Shown here one piece after another: positions 9,401-16,237 of a stretch of DNA of 64,000 nt (the stretch's first letter is position 1; the number at the start of each line of letters is the position of its first letter). The stretch spans positions 9,176,001 through 9,240,000 of the forward strand of contig NZ_CP150355.1 of assembly GCF_051521495.1 (NCBI RefSeq). Direction: 5' to 3'. The position numbers and the translations under genes are program-made. Source of the DNA: Sorangium sp051521495 (lineage in GTDB: Bacteria > Myxococcota_A > Polyangia > Polyangiales > Polyangiaceae). A model generated the notes under the pieces. That model did no database searches and was not told the DNA's origin. It was given only the letters and a program-made list of their open reading frames with translations.

Positions 9401-10430
9401 GGGGGCGGGGCACAAGCAGGGCCACTACGAGCGCGTCGAGCGCTGGATGATGGTCGTCCTCGGCACGGAGCCGCTCGAGGGCGCGCGCATCGCGAGGAAC
9501 GCCTGCCTGCTCGAGGGGGCGATCGTGCTCCTGCTCGGCGGCCGCTACGCGTGCGTCGACGCGCTGATCGACGCGGTCGAGCGGGCGACGGAGGACGCGT
9601 CGGCCGCGGATCACATGATCGAGGCGAAGCTCCTCTACCTGCACGGGCTCCTCCGGCAGCACAACGGCGATCCGAGCGCCTGCATCGCGAGCATGAGCGC
9701 GGCGCTCGCCGCGTTCGAGGACATCGGCGATCGGCGCGAGGCGTGCCGGGCGCGGCTCAACATGGGCCTCTGCTACGTGCAGTTCGGGTACTTCGAGGCG
9801 GCGGCGGGCGTCCTCCGCGCGGGGCTCGAGGAGGCGGAGCGGATGGCGCTCGACGACCGGGTCCCGAACGCGCTGCAGAACCTCGGCCTCGCGCTCGCCC
9901 ACGCGGGCGAGGTCGACGCCGCGAGGGCGGCCTTGCGGAGCTCGATCGAGGCGCTGGAGCGCCGCGGCGACCGGCGGCGGGAGTGCGAGAGCCGGCTCCA
10001 GCTCGCGCGCGTCCTGCTCCTCGCTGGCGAGCCCGCGCTCGCCGAGGCGGAGTCGCAGGCGGCCGAGGCGCTCGCGCGGGCGGTGCCGGAGCGGCTCCCC
10101 GCGGCCATCGCGGCGCGGGCGCGCGCGCTGCTCGATCTCGGGCGCGCCGACGAGGCGCTCGCCGCCACGACGGAGGCGCTGAGCCTGCTCGAGTCGGATC
10201 GCCGCGACGAGGAGGGCCCCCTGGTGCGCCTGGTCCACGCCGAGGCGCTGGCCGCGACAGGCCAGATGGCCGAGGCCAAGGGCGCCATCGCCCTGGCCCG
10301 CAACGGGCTGCTCGTGCGGGCCGGGAGGATCGGCGATCCTGTCTGGCGCGAGCGCTTCTTGCGCGATGTCCCCGACAACGCGCGGATCCTGGCGCTCGCG
10401 CAAGGCTGGCTCGACGAAGAGACGCCCTGA
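6471..10430 (+). CDS. Ser/Thr protein kinase with AAA ATPase and TPR domains (PknK-like)
   Basis: This 1319-residue signalling protein starts with a complete Hanks-type kinase (about residues 10-265): Gly loop SGGMGSVYRA, Lys40 in VAIK, HRDLKPSN near 130, DFG near 151 and GTPGYMAPEQ. A region resembling a degenerate nucleotide-cyclase domain (about 290-490) follows, interrupted by an AAAEPRRGDAG repeat block. An AAA/STAND ATPase begins near 500, with Walker A AEAGMGKSR near 521 and a Walker-B-like LLVLEDLQWGDL. From about 880 to the end the chain is TPR helices. The plan resembles the large soluble kinase-ATPase-TPR regulators of myxobacteria, which phosphorylate targets in response to ligands sensed by the ATPase/TPR part. 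No membrane segment is seen. Substrates are unknown. Confidence 0.9.
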   Translation: MQAGDIIDGRFCIEHLAASGGMGSVYRARDQETGEAVAIKLLTTESAQHLVRFTREAHALAAARVPGVVRYIAHGTTTWGQPYLAMQWLDGETLSDRLTRQGLTLEETLDLGLHVARTLGAVHRLGLVHRDLKPSNLLLEGGSLERVHLIDFGLARAVTDEPLTAAGLVLGTPGYMAPEQARGELSVDTRADVFALGCILYRCLTGRAAFQGNAGLAVLMKVLLEEPPRARELRPATPAALDALVARMLAKSPLDRPADGSAVAAELATIGAPESSVGGPRSLPPRAVELTTGERRVTCLVVTRERAVNADAAAEPRRGDAGAAAEMRRGDDAHAAAEPRRGDAGAAAEPRRAELWQLHDVAEQYRGELELLEGRSPLIVLSGAGTPTDLAARAARCALALQELLGGAPVALATGRADLSARVPVGELIDRAFQMLATDDDRSPLPGVRIDEVTAGLIGARFDVTEDAAGRVLHGARDERTAQLLGKPTTYVGRERELAMLIAEVDRCIDEGAAGAVLVTAEAGMGKSRLRKELIRTLRERGDRIEVWIGQGDPMGAGAAFGLLASALRDALGVADGEPLEARQRKIRSRVEQHEGLDAPRVAAFLGELVGAPFPDEHDVQLRLARRDAVLMGDQLRHAWEDFLRAACRAGPVLLVLEDLQWGDLPTVTMVDEALRQLKDMPLLVLALGRPDVRRLFPKLWEGRLAHELHLTPLPRRASERLVREALGAHARHDLVGRLVERADGNAFFLEEQIRAAAEGKSEGQPETVVAMVQARLETLDAEARRLLRAASIFGETFRSSAVAALLGSADIAQLLAELLRREVIVRRGEGRPRDDAEYCFRHALVREAAYGMLTARDLRIGHALAGSFLEAAGGGDPRALAEHFERGEEPEKAAEWYLRAADNALRGNDLAEAIACAERGIACRPEPAAVGALRLVEAEALLWRGEPALAEQRGIEATRHLAPGSVPWFSAFTQLAGAGHKQGHYERVERWMMVVLGTEPLEGARIARNACLLEGAIVLLLGGRYACVDALIDAVERATEDASAADHMIEAKLLYLHGLLRQHNGDPSACIASMSAALAAFEDIGDRREACRARLNMGLCYVQFGYFEAAAGVLRAGLEEAERMALDDRVPNALQNLGLALAHAGEVDAARAALRSSIEALERRGDRRRECESRLQLARVLLLAGEPALAEAESQAAEALARAVPERLPAAIAARARALLDLGRADEALAATTEALSLLESDRRDEEGPLVRLVHAEALAATGQMAEAKGAIALARNGLLVRAGRIGDPVWRERFLRDVPDNARILALAQGWLDEETP
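7404..7531 (+). repeat. Coding tandem repeat inside the kinase-ATPase gene
   Basis: Four copies of a 33-36 base unit encode AAAEPRRGDAG and variants (one copy has EMRRGDDAH). The block falls inside the degenerate cyclase-like region and looks like a lineage-specific expansion. Confidence 0.75.
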
Positions 10431-10455
10431 AGCGCCTCTCGCCGTGCGGGCGCGC

Positions 10456-10520
10456 GGGATGGGAGCGGGATGGGAGCGGGATGGGAGCGGGATGGGAGCG
10501 GGATGGGAGCGGGATGGGAA
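10456..10520 (+). repeat. 11-bp tandem repeat downstream of kinase gene
   Basis: Five exact copies of GGGATGGGAGC plus a partial sixth begin 26 bases after the kinase stop codon. It is strongly purine-biased on the plus strand. No protein or hairpin explains it. Confidence 0.9.
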
Positions 10521-10681
10521 AGGAGAGGAGATGCCCGCCTGACGCCGAAGAGGGCGCCGATCCCGCGACAGTTTTCTGCTCGGTGGCGGACAGAATCATT
10601 TTGTCGCGCTGGACAGACGACGTCGCACGTAAACTGAGCGCCTCTATCTGACGTTGTCATTGCGCTCAGGGAGGCAGCTCC

Positions 10682-12349
10682 ATGATCCGGTCGTCCGTTG
10701 CGTTGATCCCCCTCGTGGCCCTCGCCATGTCTGTCTCGTGCAGCAGCGAAGACCGGTACCGGACTCCCACGACGGGGGGCGTGCCCTCGGGCGGCGTCAC
10801 GACCGGCGGCAGAGGGGACGGCGGCGCTGGCGGGGAGGGCGGCGGCACCGGCGGACAGGGCGGCGGCACCGGCGGACAGGGCGGCGGCGCCGGCGGGCAG
10901 GGCGGCGGCACCGGCGGACAGGGCGGCGGCACCGGCGGGCAGGGCGGCGGCGCTGGCGGACAGGGCGGCGCTGGCGGGCAGGGCGGCGCTGGCGGGCAGG
11001 GCGGCGGCGCCATGTCGACCTGTTCCAACGGCGTGAAGGACGGCGACGAGACGGACATCGACTGCGGCGGCGCCTGCGCCGCGCAGTGCCGGGTCGACCA
11101 GGCGTGCGCGGCGCCCGCAGACTGCTTCTCGGGGCGGTGCGAGGAGGGCGGCGGGGGCAACGGCGGCGCAGGGCACACGTGCGCGGCGGCGCGGTGCGAC
11201 GACGGCGTGAAGGACGGCGACGAGACGGACATCGACTGCGGTGGCGCCGCCGCGCGGCGCGGCGACAACCCGGCGTGCCCGCCGTGCAAGGACAGCCTGG
11301 ATTGCTCGGTCGGCTCGGACTGCGAGTCGCGGATCTGCACGGGTCACCAGTGCCAGGCGGCGACCTGCAGCGACGCCGTGAAGAACGGCAAGGAGACCGG
11401 CATCGATTGCGGCGGGCTCTGCGTCGGCTGCGCGCCCGGCGGCGCCTGCTCCCAGCCGACCGACTGCCGCGAGCTCGTCTGTCACGAGCAGGTCTGCCAG
11501 GCGGCGAGCTGCAACGACCGCGTGAAGAACGGCCTGGAGACCGACATCGACTGCGGCGGAAAGGAGTGCAGCACCCGGTGCCCCGCGGGGCAGCGCTGCT
11601 TCGCCAGCAGCGACTGCGCGACGTCGATCTGCAACACCACGAGCCACCTCTGCGCGTGCCCCGAGTCGATGGTGATCTCGCCCGTGGCCGGCGGCGGGAG
11701 CTACTGCATCGATCAGTACGAGGTGACGAAGCAGGAGTACGACATCTTCCTCCAGGCGAACCCGGTGCTCGCCGGCATGCCGGCCGAGTGCGCAGGGAAC
11801 ATCTACCGTCCCTCGAGCGGGTGGCCCTACTCGGAGGGGCGAGAGCCCGTCAACTACGTCGATTGGTGCGATGCCTACGCGTACTGCGCTTATGTCGGCA
11901 AGCACCTCTGCGGCAAGATCGGGGGCGGGGAGAACGCCGTCGCCGAGTTCGACACCCCCACGCGGAGCGAGTGGTACAACGCGTGCTCCGGGCAGGGGCT
12001 GAACGACTATCCGTACGGTGACACCTACTTGCCGAACCGGTGCGTGGGCGTCGACTCGACCACCGGGCTCTCGAAGAAGCCCGGCCCGCCCGTCCCGTCC
12101 CCGCCCATCCCGACATGCAATGGCGGCGTGACGGGCCTGTACAACATGAGCGGCAACGTGGCCGAGTGGGAGAACTCCTGTGATGCGGCGGGCAAATGCC
12201 TCGTCCGCGGCGGCTCGCAGACGTCCGACAAAGATCACCTCCTTTGCGGCGTGAAGGCGCCTGTGGCCGGGGAGGACAAGGAGCCGCCGGCCTCCAAGGA
12301 GCGGCGCGACGACGGCGATCCGAACATCGGCTTCCGCTGCTGTCTCTGA
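10682..12349 (+). CDS. Lipoprotein with Cys-rich repeats and SUMF1/FGE-like domain
   Basis: This 555-residue exported protein has a lipobox (SVSC near residue 20), then a Gly/Gln-rich linker of GGGTGGQ units (about 50-110), then four Cys-rich repeats with the core VKDGDETDIDCGG or close variants (about 115-330), then a formylglycine-generating-enzyme-like domain (about 330-555). The last part shows the family signatures CIDQYEVTKQEYD, NYVDWCDAYAYC, YPYGDTYLPNRC, GLYNMSGNVAEWE and IGFRCCL. In myxobacteria such domains are common in surface lipoproteins, where many act as binding or structural modules rather than sulfatase activators; an enzymatic role is not shown. GGGAGG precedes the ATG by seven bases. 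It is convergent with the next lipoprotein gene. Confidence 0.88.
   Translation: MIRSSVALIPLVALAMSVSCSSEDRYRTPTTGGVPSGGVTTGGRGDGGAGGEGGGTGGQGGGTGGQGGGAGGQGGGTGGQGGGTGGQGGGAGGQGGAGGQGGAGGQGGGAMSTCSNGVKDGDETDIDCGGACAAQCRVDQACAAPADCFSGRCEEGGGGNGGAGHTCAAARCDDGVKDGDETDIDCGGAAARRGDNPACPPCKDSLDCSVGSDCESRICTGHQCQAATCSDAVKNGKETGIDCGGLCVGCAPGGACSQPTDCRELVCHEQVCQAASCNDRVKNGLETDIDCGGKECSTRCPAGQRCFASSDCATSICNTTSHLCACPESMVISPVAGGGSYCIDQYEVTKQEYDIFLQANPVLAGMPAECAGNIYRPSSGWPYSEGREPVNYVDWCDAYAYCAYVGKHLCGKIGGGENAVAEFDTPTRSEWYNACSGQGLNDYPYGDTYLPNRCVGVDSTTGLSKKPGPPVPSPPIPTCNGGVTGLYNMSGNVAEWENSCDAAGKCLVRGGSQTSDKDHLLCGVKAPVAGEDKEPPASKERRDDGDPNIGFRCCL
10839..11012 (+). repeat. 21-bp coding repeat, Gly-rich linker
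   Basis: About eight copies of a 21-base unit encode GGGTGGQ or GGGAGGQ, some shortened to 15 bases. This forms the flexible spacer after the lipid anchor. Confidence 0.85.
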
Positions 12350-12368
12350 GCGATCGCGGCGGAGGCGC

Positions 12369-12391
12369 GCGCGGCCGCCAGGCCGCCGCGC
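12369..12391. terminator. Possible terminator hairpin between convergent genes
   Basis: GCGCGGC (12369-12375) pairs with GCCGCGC (12385-12391) around a nine-base loop, 20 bases after the SUMF1 lipoprotein stop. There is no U-run, so factor-independent termination is uncertain. Confidence 0.3.
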
Positions 12392-12559
12392 ATGCGCCGG
12401 CAGGTCTTCCCGGACGGACGCCGCGGCGAACGCGATCACCGCGCGCGCCGTCCGCGGTCAGGGTCGAGTCATCCGCGAGGGTATCGTCGCGCTCGGGTCG
12501 CCCCCCGACAAACCCGGGCGGCGGCCGCGCTCACCGGCGCCGCCGCCCGGCCGGAAAGC

Positions 12560-13915
12560 TCACTTCGCCGCTTCGGGGTCGCAGCCGTAGAGGACGTTGA
12601 CCGCCGCCGCGGGGTCGGCCTGGACAGCCCGGCACGCGTCGGGGCAGAGCGTGATCGTGTCGTTCTGGATGTAGAAAGAGCCCGCGGTGCACGCTTGCGC
12701 GCTCGCCACCTGATCGAACGACTGCGCCTCGCTCCCGTCGCCGGGCGTGTACTGGACGACCACGGTGGAGAGGTCGATGACCTCCCCCGGCGGCGAGTCC
12801 GGCACCGCGAACTCGCACTCGACCACCGCGCCGGTGATGACGCCCTCCGCGATCTCCTGGAAAACGACGTCATAAGAGCTCGTCTGGCAGAGCGGGAACC
12901 TGAGGCCGCCCGTCTTCTTGCTGAGCGTCTGGTAGCCCGTGCCCGGCGCCACGGCGGTGCCGCACATCTCCTCGACCACGTCGGCGTCGGGCCCATAGGC
13001 GTCCGTGGGAATCGTGTTCTCGTGGAGCCCGACGATGCTGTGAAAGACGTAGTTGGGCGCGGTCGCGTCGCCGAAGACCGCCGGATCCAGGCCGAACAGC
13101 AGCTTTTCGAAGTCCGCGGCGACCTCGTCCAAGGGCTGCCGCGTGTCGTCGATATAGATGTTGCGCGGGAGATGCGTTGACTGGCAGCCCACATGGTCGT
13201 CGGTGATCACGGTGATCACCTTGAGCGAGTCCTCGCGCACCCACTCCGACCACCCGGACGGCGCCACGCCGTGCTGGTCGGGCAGGCCGCCGTTGTAGCT
13301 GCCGAGGAGCACGCAGAGCGCGTCGTTGCTCCTGATCTCGTGGCTGTAATGATAGAAGATGGGCGGGTTGTTCCCCGGCGCCTCGGGGACCGGGGCGCAG
13401 CTCGCGGAGCTGAGCGGCGCGCCGATGCAGATCGAGTCGTCGACCTCGGCCTCGCCGTGCGCGGAGATCATGATGACGCGGTAATCGATGCCGCTCTCGC
13501 CGATGATCGAGGCGAAGCTCTCGTTGATGTTGTTCTGTACGCTGATGATCTCGTCCGACATGCTGGACGAGTTGTCGATAACGAAGATGATGTCGACCGG
13601 CCGCTTCGTGAGCGTGGCCTCGGCGACCGTGGCGACACACGCCGTGTCCGGCGTGACCGGATCGCCGCCACCCGTGTTCGAGCCGCTGGAGCCGGAGCCG
13701 ATCGTCCCCGGGTCTTGGCCGCCCTCGCCCCCCGCGCCGGCCGCGCCGCCTTCGCCCTCGCCTCCCGCGCCTCCGCCTCCACCGACGCTCGCTCCAGCCG
13801 TCGCGTCCGCGTCGCCTTCCGCCCCGGAGCTGCAGGAGCATCCTGCGGCGCCGGTCATCACCAGGACACCCAACCCAAGAAGCGGAACCAACATGGTAGA
13901 CCGGGAGAGCTTCAC
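12560..13915 (-). CDS. Lipoprotein with von Willebrand factor A domain
   Basis: This 451-residue exported protein starts with a basic n-region and hydrophobic core ending in a lipobox (GAAGC), then a long Gly/Glu/Ser-rich spacer. A von Willebrand A domain follows, with the metal-ion site motif DNSSSM in VDIIFVIDNSSSMSDE, and further strands VIMISAHG and VITVITDDH. The rest contains several Cys pairs compatible with disulfides. Such proteins are common on myxobacterial cell surfaces and probably bind other proteins in a metal-dependent way. The GTG at 13915 was chosen because it follows CGAGG and gives a proper signal peptide; ATG 13894 is an alternative. A longer frame to 14032 would spoil the signal sequence. 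Confidence 0.85.
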   Translation of the reverse strand: MKLSRSTMLVPLLGLGVLVMTGAAGCSCSSGAEGDADATAGASVGGGGGAGGEGEGGAAGAGGEGGQDPGTIGSGSSGSNTGGGDPVTPDTACVATVAEATLTKRPVDIIFVIDNSSSMSDEIISVQNNINESFASIIGESGIDYRVIMISAHGEAEVDDSICIGAPLSSASCAPVPEAPGNNPPIFYHYSHEIRSNDALCVLLGSYNGGLPDQHGVAPSGWSEWVREDSLKVITVITDDHVGCQSTHLPRNIYIDDTRQPLDEVAADFEKLLFGLDPAVFGDATAPNYVFHSIVGLHENTIPTDAYGPDADVVEEMCGTAVAPGTGYQTLSKKTGGLRFPLCQTSSYDVVFQEIAEGVITGAVVECEFAVPDSPPGEVIDLSTVVVQYTPGDGSEAQSFDQVASAQACTAGSFYIQNDTITLCPDACRAVQADPAAAVNVLYGCDPEAAK

Positions 13916-14279
13916 ATGAACCTCGACCGCAAGGGCGCACGAACGCGCCATTACAGATTGCACAATTGCAACGAGATGTGGTGACGAATTTGAACCGGGC
14001 GCGACTTTTTCTCGGAGGCTGTTCCATGACATGTGTCATGGAAGGGTCGTTGTCATTCTACGTGGTGCGCAAGGCGAGGCGCGGTGGACCGAAGCGCGCG
14101 CTTGGTCATCGTCGGATCTGGGCATCGTCGGATCTGGGCATCGTCGGATCTGGGGCGCGGAGCGTGGGCGCCGGAGGGGACGCGGCCGCGCGGCGCCGCG
14201 GCGCGTCGGGGGCCTCGGCTCCTCCGAGGTTCCGCGTTGGCTCGATGGTCTCTGCACAATGCGCCCCTAGGATGCAGGT
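13916..14279. other. Intergenic region between divergent genes
   Basis: No gene is seen in this 364-base gap. It includes AT-richer sequence near 13955-14060 that probably carries the promoter of the von Willebrand lipoprotein, and a three-copy 16-bp tandem repeat ahead of the HMG-CoA synthase gene. Confidence 0.5.
14107..14154 (+). repeat. 16-bp tandem repeat upstream of HMG-CoA synthase
   Basis: CATCGTCGGATCTGGG occurs three times in exact tandem, 126 bases before the HMG-CoA synthase start. The regular spacing could present repeated protein-binding sites, but this is not shown. Confidence 0.9.
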
Positions 14280-15518
14280 ATGAGCCTACGTCATGACTTT
14301 CCTCGCATCGGCATCGATGCGATCGCCCTCGCCGTCCCCCGCCGCTTCGTCGAGCTCGCCGAGCTCGCCGAGGCGCGGGGCGTCGCGCCGTCGAAGTACC
14401 TGTCCGGCCTGGGGACGCGCCGGATGGCGATCGCTGCGCCCGACGAGGATCCGATCACCCTCGGCGCCAACGCGGCCCGCCGGCTGTTCCAGCGCTCGGG
14501 CGCGAGCCCTGCGGACATCGGGCTCTGCGTCGTGGGCACCGAGACCGCCGTGGACCACGCGAAGCCGGCGGCCTCCTTCCTCCACGGCCTGCTCGGGCTG
14601 CCGAGCGCGTGCCGGGTGTTCGAGGCCAAGCACGCGTGCTTCGGGGGGACCGCGGGCCTGCTCAACGCGGTGGACTGGATCGCCTCGGGCTCGGCCCGCG
14701 GCCGCGCCGCGCTCGTCGTGTGCTCGGACGTGGCGCGCTACGCGCTCGGCTCGGCGGGCGAGCCCACCCAGGGCGCCGGCGCCGTGGCGCTGCTCGTGCG
14801 CGAGCGCCCGCGCCTCCTCGAGATCGAGGTCGGCCAGACCGGCACGTACGCGCGCGACGTCTACGATTTCTGGCGGCCGCTCCACCACAAGGAGGCGCTC
14901 GTCGACGGCCACTACTCGGTGCAGTGCTACCTCGACGCCCTCGCCGGGGCCTACGGCGAGTGGCGCCGCGTGGCGGGCGACGGCGAGCCGCTCGCGCGCG
15001 CCTGCTATCACGTCCCCTACGGCAAGATGGCCCGCAAGGCCCACCGCCACCGGCGGGCGATGGACGGCCTGACCGAGCAGGCCGCCGACGAGAGCTTCGC
15101 CGTCGAGGTGGAGCCGTCGCTCGATCTGCCGTCGCGCATCGGCAACATCTACACGGGCTCGCTCTACCTGGCGCTCGCGTCCCTGCTCAACGCGGAGGCC
15201 CGCGCGCTCCAGGGGCAGCGCGTCGGGCTGTTCAGCTACGGGTCGGGCTGCTGCGCCGAGTTCTTCGCGGGCAGGATCGGGCCGGAGGCCGGGGCGCTCG
15301 TGGCCGCCCTCGAGGTCGACGCCCCGCTCGACGCGTGCCGCCGCGTCTCCGTGGCGGAGTACGAGGCGCTGCGCGGGGGCGACGAGGCCGCCGACCGCCG
15401 GCCGGCGCCCGAGGGCGCCGAGCGCGGGGGCGCGGGCCTCGACGGCCGGGTGGTGTACCTCGGGCTCGACTCGAGCGAGCGGCGCGTCTACGCGAGCGAG
15501 CCCGCGCCGGACGCGTGA
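14280..15518 (+). CDS. mvaS: Hydroxymethylglutaryl-CoA synthase
   Basis: This 412-residue cytoplasmic enzyme condenses acetyl-CoA with acetoacetyl-CoA to HMG-CoA, the entry to the mevalonate route of isoprenoid synthesis. It is a thiolase-fold protein. The catalytic Cys is residue 120 in EAKHACFGGTAGL, the general-base Glu lies in GTETAVDHAKP, and the conserved His is in YHVPYGKMARKAH. Other landmarks are TGSLYLALASLLN and FSYGSGCCAEFF near the C-terminus. Length fits the bacterial family. Myxobacteria use the mevalonate pathway, and some relatives act in polyketide beta-branching; no polyketide genes are nearby, so the housekeeping role is favoured. The last 40 residues are a variable, charged tail. 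No other mevalonate gene is adjacent. Confidence 0.92.
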   Translation: MSLRHDFPRIGIDAIALAVPRRFVELAELAEARGVAPSKYLSGLGTRRMAIAAPDEDPITLGANAARRLFQRSGASPADIGLCVVGTETAVDHAKPAASFLHGLLGLPSACRVFEAKHACFGGTAGLLNAVDWIASGSARGRAALVVCSDVARYALGSAGEPTQGAGAVALLVRERPRLLEIEVGQTGTYARDVYDFWRPLHHKEALVDGHYSVQCYLDALAGAYGEWRRVAGDGEPLARACYHVPYGKMARKAHRHRRAMDGLTEQAADESFAVEVEPSLDLPSRIGNIYTGSLYLALASLLNAEARALQGQRVGLFSYGSGCCAEFFAGRIGPEAGALVAALEVDAPLDACRRVSVAEYEALRGGDEAADRRPAPEGAERGGAGLDGRVVYLGLDSSERRVYASEPAPDA

Positions 15519-15539
15519 GCGCCGGCGCGGGTCGCTCGC

Positions 15540-15959
15540 TCAGCCGGACGAGAGCTCCGAGAGCTTCACGTTGAAGACCTCGGCCCCGCCGGCCGCGGCG
15601 ACGACGACCCGCAGCGTGCCGGAGGGCGCCGGCCGCTTCAGGCGCGCGGCGAGCGCGCGCGTGACCGGCGCGAGCGGCGCGATGATCTCGGCCAGCGCCG
15701 AGCGCGCCATCACGCCGGCCAGGATCGGCATGCGCTCGCCGGCGGCCAGCGCCGAGCGGAGCGTGCGCTCGGGTTCGAGATCCGGGTCGCGCTGCTGCAG
15801 CCCGATCGCGATGAGGTAGCCCGTCGGCTCTCGCAAGGAGAGGAGATAGCCCGTCAGCGACGAGGGGGCGCCGCTGCGGGCCGGAAGGCTCTGCAGCAGG
15901 CGCGCGAGCTCCGGGCGGTGATCGGCGAGCAGCTCGACCCGCTCCTCGTGATCCGACAT
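15540..15959 (-). CDS. Hypothetical protein, small cytoplasmic
   Basis: This 139-residue protein was not recognised. The ATG at 15959 (MSDHEERVELLADHRPEL) was preferred over an upstream in-frame ATG at 16043, because the extra 28 residues are polar and unstructured. The sequence has alternating strands and helices (GYLLSLREPTGYLIAIGLQQ, then a helix-rich middle and a C-terminal VVVAAAGGAEVFNVKLSEL strand), with no signal peptide. It is convergent with HMG-CoA synthase, its stop lying 21 bases from that of mvaS, and lies downstream of the pyrimidine operon on the same strand, separated from it by a hairpin. Confidence 0.6.
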   Translation of the reverse strand: MSDHEERVELLADHRPELARLLQSLPARSGAPSSLTGYLLSLREPTGYLIAIGLQQRDPDLEPERTLRSALAAGERMPILAGVMARSALAEIIAPLAPVTRALAARLKRPAPSGTLRVVVAAAGGAEVFNVKLSELSSG

Positions 15960-16210
15960 GCCCGCTTGCCCTTGCTTCGCGTGGGCGTTCTGCGTGAGAC
16001 CGCGATTCCGCGGTGTTTTTGTCGCTGCGTCTTTCGGGACCATGTTCCTCCACGGAGGGCTCCTGCCCTCTCTGTGTGTTTGTTCCGGTCACCGAGCCGC
16101 ACTTGTCACGAAATCGGACGCGGCCGCGCGTCGCTCGCGAGCGCCGGGCACCCGGCAGCCGCACCGGGGGGGAACTCGGAGCGCCGGCGCGCTCGCGGTC
16201 GCCGCGGGCC

Positions 16211-16228
16211 CCTGGCCGTCGGGCCAGG
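16211..16228 (-). terminator. Hairpin after the pyrimidine-degradation operon
   Basis: CCTGGCC and GGCCAGG pair perfectly around a four-base loop, 10 bases after the preA stop on the minus strand. There is no U-run, but position and compactness suggest an operon-end terminator or RNA-stabilising stem. Confidence 0.4.
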
Positions 16229-16237
16229 TGCCCTGGA

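Noticed and set aside
6312..10403. A 1363-codon open frame on the minus strand opposite the large kinase, and similar long frames such as 31090-34242 on the plus strand
   Set aside because: They are composed of Arg, Ala, Gly, Val, Leu, Glu and Asp with no domain motifs; they arise because GC-rich third positions suppress stop codons opposite real genes.
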